A DNA stretch of 64,000 bases, taken from positions 1-64,000 of the forward strand of contig NZ_LWBU01000091.1 in NCBI RefSeq assembly GCF_001646665.1. The letters run 5' to 3'. The position numbers were made by a program, and so were the translations under genes. The notes beneath the pieces are model-generated. The model did not search any database and was not told where the DNA came from. It was given only the letters and a program-made list of their open reading frames with translations. Numbering within the stretch: the stretch's first letter is position 1; every line of letters begins with the position of its first letter. This stretch comes from Streptomyces noursei. GTDB lineage: Bacteria; Actinomycetota; Actinomycetes; Streptomycetales; Streptomycetaceae. Shown here one piece after another: positions 27,096 through 37,261 of this stretch.

Positions 27096-27257
27096 TTCTT
27101 CCGTGCCCGACGAACCGCCGCTCCACCCCCCACTGTCAGTGGCACCCCCTACCGTGGAACACGTCCTTGACCGCGCTGCTGGCTGCTGCGTGCTGCGGAC
27201 CGTGATCGGCCCCGTCCGGAACAGCGCCCGGGCGGGGCCGAGCCGTTCCCTCGTCCT

Positions 27258-27419
27258 CTAGCCCGAGGACGGGTCGATCAGTTTCTCCAGGGCCCTCCTC
27301 ACCGCCTCGTAGGCCGCCGCGGTCATCTCGTCCGGTGCCTGCTGCTCCTGCCGGTGTGCCCAGTCCCGGGTGACCCGGATGCGGCGGAGCAGTTCGTCAG
27401 CGTCCACAACGTCTGCCAT
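27258..27419 (-). CDS. small hypothetical protein
   Basis: This charged helical protein of about 53 residues (MADVVDADELLRRIRVTRDW, then a Glu/Gln-rich middle) shows no known motif. An alternative ATG 12 codons upstream (27455) exists; neither has a strong ribosome site. Its codon pattern fits Streptomyces genes, but the length makes the call uncertain. Confidence 0.45.
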   Translation of the reverse strand: MADVVDADELLRRIRVTRDWAHRQEQQAPDEMTAAAYEAVRRALEKLIDPSSG

Positions 27420-27535
27420 GAAGGCCGGGTACCCAGGATTCGGCGATGCTCGCATGGGTGACGGTTACGCAGGGTGGGTATAACCCGAGCAAACGTTCAC
27501 TCCGTGTCATCGTCAGTGCTCCGGAAAGGGGGGCC

Positions 27536-27674
27536 ATGGCGTGGTATCCCGCTGCGACCCGCATGGAGTTGCAGCCAGAGTCGGACGCCCAGGCGGCGAT
27601 CCGGCCCACCCGGTTCATCCTGCACAGCATCGCCGCTCCCTGGACCGCGCGCCGGATGTACGAGTACTGGCGTG
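27536..27674 (+). pseudogene. 5' fragment of an amidase-like gene
   Basis: The first 46 codons (MAWYPAATRMELQPESDAQA, AAIRPTRFILHSIAAPW, then RRMYEYWR) match the start of the intact gene at 28440 in about two-thirds of positions. Similarity then ends abruptly. A GGGGGG ribosome site is kept. The frame runs on to 27853 but is antisense to the HNH gene there, so this is a decapitated copy left by recombination or insertion. Confidence 0.75.
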
Positions 27675-27699
27675 CCGACGGGGACGGTGCGGTGCAGCG

Positions 27700-28392
27700 T
27701 TATTGCGAGGCGTGCCGCTCCAGGTACGCGGCCGCGGCTCGCAGTAGTTCCGGGCTGTCACGGAATTTGCCGAGCCCGTGGTTGCACGCGCCGCACACCA
27801 GACCTCGGACGCACTTCCCGCACGTCCTGTCACCATCGGGGCAGCAGCCGTGATCGTGGTCGACGGACAGAGCGCGTCCCTCGCCGTCGGGCCGCCCACA
27901 GATGGCACAGGTGCCCCCCTGGCTCGCGAGCATTTCCGCGTAGCGGCCAGGAGGCAGTTTGTACAGCGCCTTGCGCTGGGCGTCCCTCGCACAGCTCCGG
28001 CAATGCCCCTGCAACCCGTCCTTGGCCCGGGCGTTGCGATGGAACATGTCCGGAGAGAGCCAGGCAAGGCAGGTACGACACTACTTCTCGCCCTGCGGGT
28101 TCCGGTCATGAGGCTTGGCATGCCTCCGGTCCGGCAGCGCGGTCAGCTCTCGACCCGCGTCCCGTTGCCAGTTGTGGCTCGCGCACAGGCCCCTGCTCAT
28201 GTACTTCCGGGTGCACCCGGGAAACTCACAGCGCCGGGCCGTCACGGTAGGGCCGGCGTGCACGCGGTGCGCCGCCGCGGGGCCTGTCTCTCCATGGGTC
28301 TGCCACCGCCGATAGTGCATCGCGCACCACCCCCGAGCGACCACCCGCACAGGACGACCACAGCCCTCGACGCCACAAGTGAGTTCATCCAT
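27700..28392 (-). pseudogene. endonuclease VII-like HNH gene split by an in-frame stop
   Basis: Read through, the frame encodes about 230 residues. The N-terminal part has paired zinc-binding CxxxxC and CxxH motifs (CGVEGCGRP, WCAMHY, CEFPGC, LCASHNW). Codon 104 is TAG (28081-28083). The frame continues as CRTCLAWLSPDMFHRNARAK and the endonuclease VII domain CAICGRPDGEGRALSVDHDH, ending RGLVCGACNHGLGKF. Homologues usually have a residue such as Trp at the stop position, so one G-to-A change would explain it. The C-terminal half could restart at 28047 as a 115-residue nuclease. Confidence 0.75.
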
Positions 28393-28439
28393 ACCGATGT
28401 CCCCCGAGAGGACGTTGCCGAGACAGAGGAGGCACCCTG

Positions 28440-29360
28440 ATGGCCTGGTGCCCGTTCGCGCAAAGACTGGAGCTGCAACCCGAGAGCGATCAGCAACCCG
28501 CTATCAGGCCGACGCAGTTCATCCTGCACAGCCTTGCCGCGCCGTGGACTGCGCAGAGGATCTACGAATACTGGCAGACTAGCTCACTCGAGAGCCACTT
28601 CGGCCTCGGGTACGACGGCGACCTCGGGCAGTACATCGGCACCGAGACGCGCGCGGACGCCAACTACCAGGCGAACCGGCGCCCGGACGGCACCGGCGCG
28701 GTGTCGATCGAGACGGCGTCCAACCTCCAGCACACCGACCCCTGGACCGACCGGCAGGTCGAGCAGCTGATCCGGCTGGGGGTGTGGCTGCACCAGCGGC
28801 ACGGCATCCCGCTGCGGATCTGCCGCAGCGCGTCGGATCCCGGTTACGGCTACCACCGGCTGCACGCGGCGTGGTCGAGCGGCGGGACGGCCTGTCCCGG
28901 TGACGCCCGGGTGCGCCAGTTCAAGAACGTCGTCTTCCCCGGGATCGTCGCCCGGGCGAGCGGCCAGTCACAGGAGGACCCCATGCCGACCGTCATCAAC
29001 GAGACCCAGCAGGGCGGGCCCGCCCTCGAAGCGGGCAAGTACAAGCAGTTGGCCATGGCGAACGACGCCGCGCTGCTGCAGGGCCCGTGCTCCTTCTCCG
29101 CGACCACGTACGCCACGGTCAAGGGCCAGGCCGGCACGCGCATCACCATGCGGTTCTACGACTACCACCTCACCACCGAGCACCGTTCCTACGACCTGCC
29201 CATCGACTGCGGCACGATCGGCGCGAACGGGATCCTGAACGTCGCCGTGACCCGTAACGGCCTGCTGGACACCAACGAGGTGTTACGGGTGGAGATCCTG
29301 GCCGACCGGCCGGCGACGGTCACCTGGCGCGTGCTGCGCGCCCTGCGCTGGTCCTCCTGA
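28440..29360 (+). CDS. N-acetylmuramoyl-L-alanine amidase-like protein
   Basis: This 306-residue protein has an N-terminal amidase-2-like fold (FILHSLAAPWTAQRIYEYW, HFGLGYDGDLGQYIG, then a HxRHGIPLR-like block WLHQRHGIPLRICR). A C-terminal beta-rich domain follows (about 180-306). This layout is seen in prophage or tail-associated endolysin-like proteins of Streptomyces. AGAGGAGG precedes the ATG by 8 nt. Next to a truncated duplicate and a phage-type HNH nuclease, it looks like part of a mobile or phage-derived patch. Murein cleavage is likely but unproven. Confidence 0.75.
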   Translation: MAWCPFAQRLELQPESDQQPAIRPTQFILHSLAAPWTAQRIYEYWQTSSLESHFGLGYDGDLGQYIGTETRADANYQANRRPDGTGAVSIETASNLQHTDPWTDRQVEQLIRLGVWLHQRHGIPLRICRSASDPGYGYHRLHAAWSSGGTACPGDARVRQFKNVVFPGIVARASGQSQEDPMPTVINETQQGGPALEAGKYKQLAMANDAALLQGPCSFSATTYATVKGQAGTRITMRFYDYHLTTEHRSYDLPIDCGTIGANGILNVAVTRNGLLDTNEVLRVEILADRPATVTWRVLRALRWSS

Positions 29361-29376
29361 CGACGCGGGACGCGGG

Positions 29377-29413
29377 ACGGCCCCCGCCCCGGGGATACCG
29401 GGGCGGGGGCCGT
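29377..29413. terminator. bidirectional terminator, amidase/gcl
   Basis: A perfect 16-bp GC stem (29377-29392 with 29398-29413) with a 5-nt loop lies between the convergent amidase-like gene and gcl. Confidence 0.85.
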
Positions 29414-29442
29414 GCGGTGCTGCGCGTCGGACGCGGGCGTTG

Positions 29443-31227
<1,785 letters not shown>

Positions 31228-31284
31228 GGGGGCTCCTGCTTCGGCCAGCGGATTCGGCTCTGTCGCGCCACCTGAGAGCTTCGA

Positions 31285-31351
31285 TTCCGTAATGCGGAAG
31301 TATTGTTCTGCTATACGGAAGCAATCTAGGCCGTGGGCGAGACGCAGTCAA
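31285..31351 (-). promoter_or_regulatory. gcl promoter with tandem operators
   Basis: On the minus strand TTGACT (31346-31351), 17 bp, TAGATT (31323-31328) is a strong promoter. Immediately downstream lie TTCCGTATAGCAGAA (31306-31320) and, 21 bp on, TTCCGCATTACGGAA (31285-31299). Order, spacing and sequence match hyi (13 of 15 and 14 of 15 identical). This is a clear shared regulon. Confidence 0.8.
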
Positions 31352-31423
31352 GGGATGGCCGAACTCCCTCCCCAAGACGTCGCCGTTGGTGGACGATGGG
31401 TCACGGAACGAAGGGGGTCATAC

Positions 31424-32218
31424 GTGGGAGAGAACGTCCCGGTACGCTGCCCGGCCTGCCGCCGGACCCACGGCTACGCGCCGCCCGTCTACCCGTGCCC
31501 GTGCGGAGCCCCCGTCGTCCCGCCCCTGCTCAGGGGCGCCCCCGCCGAGCCGATCACCCACCGCACCTGGACCGACGAGTGGGTCACCGTCCGGTGCGGC
31601 CAGTGCGGGCGCCGGGACCAGTGGCCGCAGCCCGAACTGGGCTGCCCCTGCGGCACGGTGCTGCGCGTTCCGGTGCGCCCGGTCACCGCCGTACCGCAGC
31701 AGCCCTCCCCCACGGCCGGATCCGGCCCTCCGGGCCCGCCGCCCGCCGCGACCGCCTCCACGACCGGGGTGTCGACCGTGCCGGCGCACATCCCGCTGCC
31801 CCGCACCGCCGCCGTGCCCCGCCCGTCCTTCCGGCCGGTGACCATCCGCACCGCGCGCGACGCGGTCACCACCGCCGCGCTCTACCTGCGGTGGCTCGGC
31901 TTCCGCGACGTCGTCCAGCCCGAGGACCACTCGGGCACGGCGACCGGCGGCGGATTCGGCGTGGACCTGCGCGGCCCCGGCCTGGTCGCCCAGGTCGACC
32001 CGACGACGCGGCCCACGTCGCTGCGCGCCGTCGAGTGCCTGTGGCTGACCGGCCTCGCCGCGTCGGCGACGAGCGTGTCGTTCTCCCTCGCCGGGTACGA
32101 GGACCGGGCCCGCGCCCGCGCCGACCGGCTGCGGCTGCCCCTCTTCGTCATGGACCTCACCGGCACCCCCCAGCCGGTCAACGGCGCCGCCGACGAGCTC
32201 GTCGCCCGGGGCGCCTGA
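31424..32218 (+). CDS. zinc-ribbon protein with nuclease-like C-terminus
   Basis: This 264-residue protein starts with two treble-clef/zinc-ribbon pairs (CPACRRTHGY with PCPCG, and CGQCGRRDQW with CPCG). A Pro-rich linker (about 90-145) follows, then a domain beginning TIRTARDAVTTAALYLRWLG. That last domain has GVDLRGPGLVAQVDPT, which resembles the D-(E/Q)xK core of Mrr-like nucleases, but the Lys is Asp. It may therefore bind DNA without cutting it. GTG at 31424 has AAGGGGG upstream. It is divergent from gcl. Confidence 0.65.
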   Translation: MGENVPVRCPACRRTHGYAPPVYPCPCGAPVVPPLLRGAPAEPITHRTWTDEWVTVRCGQCGRRDQWPQPELGCPCGTVLRVPVRPVTAVPQQPSPTAGSGPPGPPPAATASTTGVSTVPAHIPLPRTAAVPRPSFRPVTIRTARDAVTTAALYLRWLGFRDVVQPEDHSGTATGGGFGVDLRGPGLVAQVDPTTRPTSLRAVECLWLTGLAASATSVSFSLAGYEDRARARADRLRLPLFVMDLTGTPQPVNGAADELVARGA

Positions 32219-32261
32219 CGGGGGGCGCCTGAGACACCCACCGGGCCGGTCCGGCGGTGTT

Positions 32262-32293
32262 CGGTGACCGCCCGGCCCGCCGGGCGGTCACCG
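32262..32293. terminator. bidirectional terminator
   Basis: A perfect 14-bp stem (CGGTGACCGCCCGG and its complement at 32280-32293) with a 4-nt loop lies between convergent genes. Confidence 0.8.
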
Positions 32294-32298
32294 CGGGC

Positions 32299-33975
32299 TC
32301 ACGCCGTGTCCCCCTCCGCGTACTCGGCCGCCGACCCCGCCGCCGTACGCTCCCGCAGCTCGATCCGGCGGATCTTCCCCGACACGGTCTTGGGCAGCTC
32401 GGCGAACTCGATGCGGCGGATGCGCTTGTACGGGGCGAGGACCGCGCGCGAGTGCGCGAACAGCGCCCGCGCCGTCTCCGGGCCCGGCTCCCAGCCGTCG
32501 GCGAGGACGACGTACGCCTTCGGCACCGCGAGCCGCACCGGGTCGGGCGCCGGGACCACCGCCGCCTCCGCCACCGCCTCGTGCTCCAGCAGCGCGCTCT
32601 CCAGCTCGAACGGCGAGATCTTGTAGTCGGAGGCCTTGAAGACGTCGTCGCTCCGGCCCACGTACGTCACGTACCCGTCCGCGTCGCGCGAGCCGATGTC
32701 CCCGGTGCGGTAGTAGCCGCCCGCCATCGCCTCGGCCGTCCGCTCCGGATCACCGTGGTACCCGGTCATCACGCCCACGGGGTCGGTCGACAGGTCGACG
32801 GCGATCTCGCCCTCCTCCGCGCCCGGCTTCCCCGTCACCGGATCGAGCAGCTCGATGCGGAAGCCGGGACCGGGCCGGCCCATGGAGCCCGCCTTCAGCG
32901 GTTGCCCGGGGCTGTTGGAGACCTGCACGGCCGTCTCGGTCTGCCCGAAGCCGTCCCGGATCGTCACCCCCCAGGCCCGCCGCACCGCCTCGATGACCTC
33001 CGGGTTCAGCGGCTCGCCGGCGGCCACGACCTCCCGGGGCGGGGTGCGCAGCGCCGACAGGTCGGCCTGGATCAGCATCCGCCACACCGTGGGCGGGGCG
33101 CAGAAGGAGGTGACCCCGTGCCGGTCCATCGCGGCCATCAGGCGGGCGGCGTCGAAACGCGTGTAGTTGTGGATGAAGACCGTCGCCTCGGCGTTCCACG
33201 GCGCGAAGAGGTTGGACCAGGCGTGCTTGGCCCAGCCGGGCGAGGAGATGTTGAGGTGCACGTCACCCGGCCGCAGCCCGATCCAGTACATCGTCGACAG
33301 ATGGCCGATGGGGTACGAGGTGTGGGTGTGCTCGACGAGTTTGGGGCGGGCGGTGGTGCCGGAGGTGAAGTACAGCATCAGGGGGTCGTCGGCGGAGGTC
33401 TCGGCGTCCGGGACGAAGGGTGTGCAGGCGCCGTACGCTTCCTCGTAGGCGATCCAGTGCGGTACGCGTCCCCCGACGGCGACGGGCGTGTAGTTCCCCG
33501 GCACCGCGTCGAACTTGCCGGTGTCCTCGGCCCGTACGATCACGTGCCGCGCCCGGCCTCGCCCGACGCGGTCGGCGAGGTCGGCAGCGCCGAGCAGCGG
33601 GGTGGCGGGGATGACGACCGCCCGCAGCTTCATCGCGGCGAGGGCGGTCTCCCACAGCTCGACCTGGTTGCCGAGCATCACCACGATCCGGTCCCCGGGC
33701 CGGACCCCCAGCCCGCGCAGCCAGTTGGCGACCCGGTCGGAGCGGGTGCGCAGCTCGGCGAAGCTCAGCCGCGTCCCGGTACCGTCCTCCTCGACGATGT
33801 GCAGCGCGGTGTTTTCGTTGCCCTCGGCGATGACGTCGAACCAGTCCAGCGCCCAGTTGAAGCGGGCGGGCCGGGGCCAGGCGAAGCCCGCGTACGCCGC
33901 CTCGTAGTCCTCCCGGTGCCGCAGCAGGAAGTCCCGCGCCGCCCGGAACTCCCGTGTCGCGCCGCTCTGCGCCAT
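32299..33975 (-). CDS. acyl-CoA synthetase (AMP-forming)
   Basis: This 558-residue ANL-superfamily enzyme activates a carboxylic acid to its acyl-CoA through an acyl-AMP. The P-loop is YFTSGTTARPKL (usual TSGTTGxPK with Ala-Arg for Gly-x). Later come GFGQTE, YYRTGD and the catalytic Lys in LPKTVSGKIRR. It has a GAGGAGG ribosome site. The domain layout fits medium-chain or acetyl/propionyl-type enzymes; the substrate is not deducible. It is not obviously part of an operon. Confidence 0.9.
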   Translation of the reverse strand: MAQSGATREFRAARDFLLRHREDYEAAYAGFAWPRPARFNWALDWFDVIAEGNENTALHIVEEDGTGTRLSFAELRTRSDRVANWLRGLGVRPGDRIVVMLGNQVELWETALAAMKLRAVVIPATPLLGAADLADRVGRGRARHVIVRAEDTGKFDAVPGNYTPVAVGGRVPHWIAYEEAYGACTPFVPDAETSADDPLMLYFTSGTTARPKLVEHTHTSYPIGHLSTMYWIGLRPGDVHLNISSPGWAKHAWSNLFAPWNAEATVFIHNYTRFDAARLMAAMDRHGVTSFCAPPTVWRMLIQADLSALRTPPREVVAAGEPLNPEVIEAVRRAWGVTIRDGFGQTETAVQVSNSPGQPLKAGSMGRPGPGFRIELLDPVTGKPGAEEGEIAVDLSTDPVGVMTGYHGDPERTAEAMAGGYYRTGDIGSRDADGYVTYVGRSDDVFKASDYKISPFELESALLEHEAVAEAAVVPAPDPVRLAVPKAYVVLADGWEPGPETARALFAHSRAVLAPYKRIRRIEFAELPKTVSGKIRRIELRERTAAGSAAEYAEGDTA

Positions 33976-34152
33976 GCGTCCTCCTCGTCGCCGGGACCGT
34001 CACCGGGACCGCCGCCGGCATCGTGTGATCGGTGACCCAGGCTCACTACCCCGGAACGGGGGCGAAGGAGCGGTGCGCACGCCCGGGGAGACGGAGGCCC
34101 CGCCCGACCGCGCCCCGGGGGTGCGGGGCCTGTCGCCCCGGTGCGTCCGTGC

Positions 34153-34166
34153 CTAGGGTGGGGCCA
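34153..34166 (+). promoter_or_regulatory. leaderless-type promoter of the LysE gene
   Basis: TAGGGT at 34153-34158 ends 7 nt before the ATG at 34166, the usual geometry of leaderless transcripts in Streptomyces. No Shine-Dalgarno sequence is present. Confidence 0.5.
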
Positions 34167-34813
34167 TGGTGTCCCCCGACCGTGTGCTGACCTTCGCGGC
34201 GATGTCCGTGCTCGTGATCGTGATCCCCGGCCCGAGCGTGCTGTTCGTGATCGGCCGCGCCCTCGCACACGGCCGCCGTACCGCGATGGCGACGGTGCTC
34301 GGCAACGTGCTGGGCTCGTACGTCCTGGTGGTGGCCGTGGCCCTGGGGGTGGGTGCGGTGGTGGAGCGGTCGGCGGCCGTGTTCACGGCGGTGAAGCTGA
34401 CGGGCGCGGCCTACCTGATCCTCCTGGGCGTGCAGGCCTTCCGGCACCGCGGCGCCATGAGGGCCGCCCTGCGGGACACGCCGCAGCCCGCCGCGGCGCG
34501 GGGTGACCTCCGCACGCTCGTGGACGGCGTCGTCGTCGGGGTCACCAACCCGAAGGGCATCGTCTTCTTCGCGGCGGTGCTGCCCCAGTTCGTGGACCAC
34601 GCGGCGGGCGGGGTGCCGGCGCAGATGCTGCTCCTGGGCCTGGTGCCCATCGGCATCGGTCTGGTCACCGACACGTTGTGGGGGCTGGGCGCGGCGGCGG
34701 CCCGGGGCTGGTTCGCCCGCTCGGACCGGCGCCTGTCGATGGTGGGCGGGGCGGGCGGCTGCGCGATGATCGGCCTGGGGGTGACGGTCGCGGCGACGGG
34801 CCGGGCGGACTGA
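34166..34813 (+). CDS. LysE/RhtB-family exporter
   Basis: This 215-residue inner-membrane protein with about six helices belongs to the LysE/RhtB amino-acid exporter family. The N-terminal SVLVIVIPGPSVLFVIGRAL carries the family PGP motif, and GVTNPKGIVFFAAVLPQFV is the second signature. The substrate (amino acid or derivative) is unknown. The promoter looks leaderless. Confidence 0.9.
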   Translation: MVSPDRVLTFAAMSVLVIVIPGPSVLFVIGRALAHGRRTAMATVLGNVLGSYVLVVAVALGVGAVVERSAAVFTAVKLTGAAYLILLGVQAFRHRGAMRAALRDTPQPAAARGDLRTLVDGVVVGVTNPKGIVFFAAVLPQFVDHAAGGVPAQMLLLGLVPIGIGLVTDTLWGLGAAAARGWFARSDRRLSMVGGAGGCAMIGLGVTVAATGRAD

Positions 34814-34829
34814 AGCGACCCTCACGGTG

Positions 34830-34867
34830 GACCGGTCGGTCGGACGGGTCCGTCCGACCGACCGGTC
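34830..34867. terminator. long palindromic terminator
   Basis: A perfect 18-bp inverted repeat (34830-34847 with 34850-34867) is separated by only 2 nt, between the convergent LysE gene and oxygenase gene. Confidence 0.8.
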
Positions 34868-34943
34868 ACCGATGCGATGCGGGACCGGACGTCTCGGTGG
34901 ACTCCACCGTCGTCCCGCCCCCACCGCCCGCTGCCGGATACGC

Positions 34944-36434
34944 CTAGGCGTCGGCGAGGAGCGGGTCGTACGGGGTGCTCGTGCGGCGGCCCGACATGAA
35001 CGAGAGGAAGTCGCCCACGAAGGCGCTCCGGCCGTAGGTGCCGCCGGCGGTGGCGAGGTCGCGGTGGAAGGCGGTGCGGAACAGGGTCCGGTACTCGTCG
35101 GCGTCGATGGTCCCGCTGCCGTCCTTGTCGGTGGCGTCGAAGAGCACCTCGGCGACACGGATGAGCGCGGGTCCGGCGAGGGAGGGGACGGCGGCGGCGT
35201 ACTCGTCGACGCTGACGCGGCCGTCGCCGTCGGTGTCGAGGGCGGCCTGGAGTTCGCGCCACCAGGCGGCGAAGGCGTCGTAGAGCCGGGTCTCCTCGGG
35301 TTCGTCCAGGTCGAGGCGGGTGGAGAGTTCGCGGGCCATGGCGGCGAGGTCGGGCCAGTCGAGGTGGCCGTCGCCGGTCTGGTCCAGCACCTGGCGGAAG
35401 AACTCCTCCGCCGACCGCCGGCCCTCGCCCGTGCCGGTGGCCGGTGCCGGGCCGGGTTCCGGGTCGCCGCCCAGCGGTGCGAGGAGGCGGAGCAGGGCGG
35501 ATGCGCGCTTCATACGGGCGTACAGGGCGGTCACGGTCCGGGCGCGGGGGTCGTCGCTGCCGGGTGAGAGGGAGAGGATCTCGATGATGTTCTCGGCGTC
35601 GATCCAGCCCTTGGGCAGGAACCGGGCGAGTCCCGCGGTCAGGTAGGCGCCCTGCATCAGGGTCGGGGCGCCGGGCATCTCCGGCAGACCGGCCCGGCGC
35701 CGGTATGCCTCGGGGAGGGAGGCGACGGTGATCGCGCCGAGGAGCGGCCCGACGACGGCCCGGCCGGCCGCCCACAGTGTCGGGGCGCCGGTCAGCAGCG
35801 CCGGGGCGGGCAGGTGGTCGAAGAGCCGGTAGAGGATGACGCGGGCCGCCTCGGTGTTCTCCAGTTCGTTCTCGACGACCCGGTCGAAGTACCGCCAGAA
35901 GTCGTGCAGGTCCTCCGGGAGTTCCGCGGCGTCGCCGTCGAGTGCGGCGAGGAACGCGCGGTACTCCGCGTACATCCGCTCCATCGTGTCCTGGTCGAGC
36001 GGCTGGCCGCTCAGCCGGCACATGGTGACGGCGCTCTCGAAGAGGGTGGCGACCACCCAGGCGCGGGTCGGGCGGTCCATCGCGTCGTAGGCGCGGCCGC
36101 GGGCGTCGGAGCCGCTCATGCGGGCGTGCAGCCGGTTGAGCCGGGCGGCCTCCCGTTCGCGTGCCGCCGGGTCGGGGCCGAACATGCGCCGCATGCTGAG
36201 GAAGGTGTTGCGCAGCCGACGCCACGGGTGGGCCACGAAGGTGGAGTTGTCGACGAGGGCGGCGCCGATCTGCGGGTGGGCGGCTTCCAGCACCGTGGCG
36301 CGGATCATGGCCAGCGCCCAGCGCGGGTCGTCGAAGAAGGCGTGGAACTGCGAGGCGGGACCGAACAGGGGCGCCTCGCCGGTGCTTTCGGTGGTTCCGG
36401 TGGCTCCGGTGCTTCCGGTGGTTCCGGTGGTCAT
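34944..36434 (-). CDS. MpaB-family oxygenase fused to EF-hands
   Basis: This 496-residue protein fuses two parts. Residues 20-320 match the MpaB/rubber-oxygenase (DUF2236) family (FGPASQFHAFFDDPRWAL, AAHPQIGAALVDNSTFVAHP, ARMSGSDARGRAYDAMD), whose members bind heme and cleave or oxidise isoprenoid-type chains. Residues 345-460 carry three canonical EF-hand loops (351-362, 400-411, 436-447), so calcium control is likely. The N-terminus is a Thr/Gly repeat. Its ATG overlaps the cis-prenyltransferase stop, so the substrate may be a polyprenyl product; this is inference. Confidence 0.8.
   Translation of the reverse strand: MTTGTTGSTGATGTTESTGEAPLFGPASQFHAFFDDPRWALAMIRATVLEAAHPQIGAALVDNSTFVAHPWRRLRNTFLSMRRMFGPDPAAREREAARLNRLHARMSGSDARGRAYDAMDRPTRAWVVATLFESAVTMCRLSGQPLDQDTMERMYAEYRAFLAALDGDAAELPEDLHDFWRYFDRVVENELENTEAARVILYRLFDHLPAPALLTGAPTLWAAGRAVVGPLLGAITVASLPEAYRRRAGLPEMPGAPTLMQGAYLTAGLARFLPKGWIDAENIIEILSLSPGSDDPRARTVTALYARMKRASALLRLLAPLGGDPEPGPAPATGTGEGRRSAEEFFRQVLDQTGDGHLDWPDLAAMARELSTRLDLDEPEETRLYDAFAAWWRELQAALDTDGDGRVSVDEYAAAVPSLAGPALIRVAEVLFDATDKDGSGTIDADEYRTLFRTAFHRDLATAGGTYGRSAFVGDFLSFMSGRRTSTPYDPLLADA
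36381..36431. repeat. CCGGTGGTT-type repeat encoding a Thr/Gly tail
   Basis: Imperfect 9-bp repeats encode the TTGTTGSTGATG-like N-terminus of the oxygenase on the minus strand. Copy number is likely variable. Confidence 0.55.
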
Positions 36435-37261
36435 GATGGGTGGTCTCCGTTCGTCCGGGGCGGTACGCCGCCGAAGCGGCGGTCGCGGCACCGGTAGGTG
36501 TGCAGACAGGTGAGGAAGTCGGGGGCCCGGAAGTCCGGCCAGAGCACCTCGGGGAAGACCCACTCGGCGTAGGCGACCTGCCAGAGCATGAAGTTGGAGA
36601 TGCGCTGCTCGCCGGAGGTGCGGATGACCAGGTCCACGTCGGGGGTGTCGGGGAACGGCAGGTGGTCCGCGAAGATCCGCTCGGTCACCTCGTCGGCGGG
36701 CGTCCCGCTGCGGATCAGCGACCTCGCGGCCTCGACGATGTCCCGGCGCCCGCCGTGGTCGAAGGCGACGGTCAGCGTCATCCCGCGGTTGTCGGCGGTC
36801 AGCGTCGCGAGGTCGTCGAAGTCCCTGGCCAGCTCACGGGGGATGCGCGGGTCGGCGACCCCGAGGAATCGGCAGCGGATGCCGCGGGCCAGCAGCAGCG
36901 GTGCGTGTTTCCGCACGACCCGCCGGACCAGGCGCATCAGGTAGTCGACCTCGGTGCCGGGACGGTTCCAGTTCTCGGTGGAGAAGGCGTACAGGCTGAG
37001 CCACTCGACACCGGCGGCCCGGGCCGCCTCGATGATGTCGATGACGGTGGTCTCCGCGGCCCGGTGGCCCTCCGTCCGGGGAAGCGAACGCCGCTGCGCC
37101 CAGCGGCCGTTGCCGTCCATCACGCAGGCCACGTGCCGCGGCACCGCACGCGCCGGGTCACCGCCGTCCCGGCCCTGCACGCCGGGCCCCGCACGCAGCG
37201 GCTCCGGGCGCGGCCCGTCCTCCGTCGCCGCGTACGGCAGCGCGAGGTCCTGGTCGCTCAC
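36431..37261 (-). CDS. uppS: cis-prenyltransferase (UPP synthase-like)
   Basis: This 276-residue isoprenyl transferase extends farnesyl or similar diphosphates with cis-isoprene units. The catalytic Asp49 is in VMDGNGRWAQRR. Later signatures are LYAFSTENWNRP and RTSGEQRISNFMLWQVAYAEWVF. The GTG at 37261 gives a 40-residue N-terminal extension. The 3' end overlaps the oxygenase start by 4 bp. Streptomyces usually carries more than one such enzyme, so this may be a paralogue for a special polyprenol rather than the cell-wall carrier. Confidence 0.92.
   Translation of the reverse strand: MSDQDLALPYAATEDGPRPEPLRAGPGVQGRDGGDPARAVPRHVACVMDGNGRWAQRRSLPRTEGHRAAETTVIDIIEAARAAGVEWLSLYAFSTENWNRPGTEVDYLMRLVRRVVRKHAPLLLARGIRCRFLGVADPRIPRELARDFDDLATLTADNRGMTLTVAFDHGGRRDIVEAARSLIRSGTPADEVTERIFADHLPFPDTPDVDLVIRTSGEQRISNFMLWQVAYAEWVFPEVLWPDFRAPDFLTCLHTYRCRDRRFGGVPPRTNGDHPS

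Larger units (their letters stand above)
26746..27257. other. gene-free stretch after the catalase gene
   Basis: About 510 bases hold no supported gene. They contain a catalase terminator (26757-26793) and a second strong hairpin (27055-27095). The rest shows no codon bias consistent with coding. A weak promoter for the small minus-strand gene is not expected here because that gene runs toward this region. Confidence 0.5.

Noticed and set aside
26806..27261. 151-codon plus-strand frame after the catalase gene
   Set aside because: It runs through a strong terminator hairpin, shows no codon bias or family motif, and lacks a ribosome site.
28081..28083. TAG as a special codon (for example pyrrolysine)
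   Set aside because: No pyrrolysine machinery is visible and Streptomyces is not known to use it; a point mutation is simpler.
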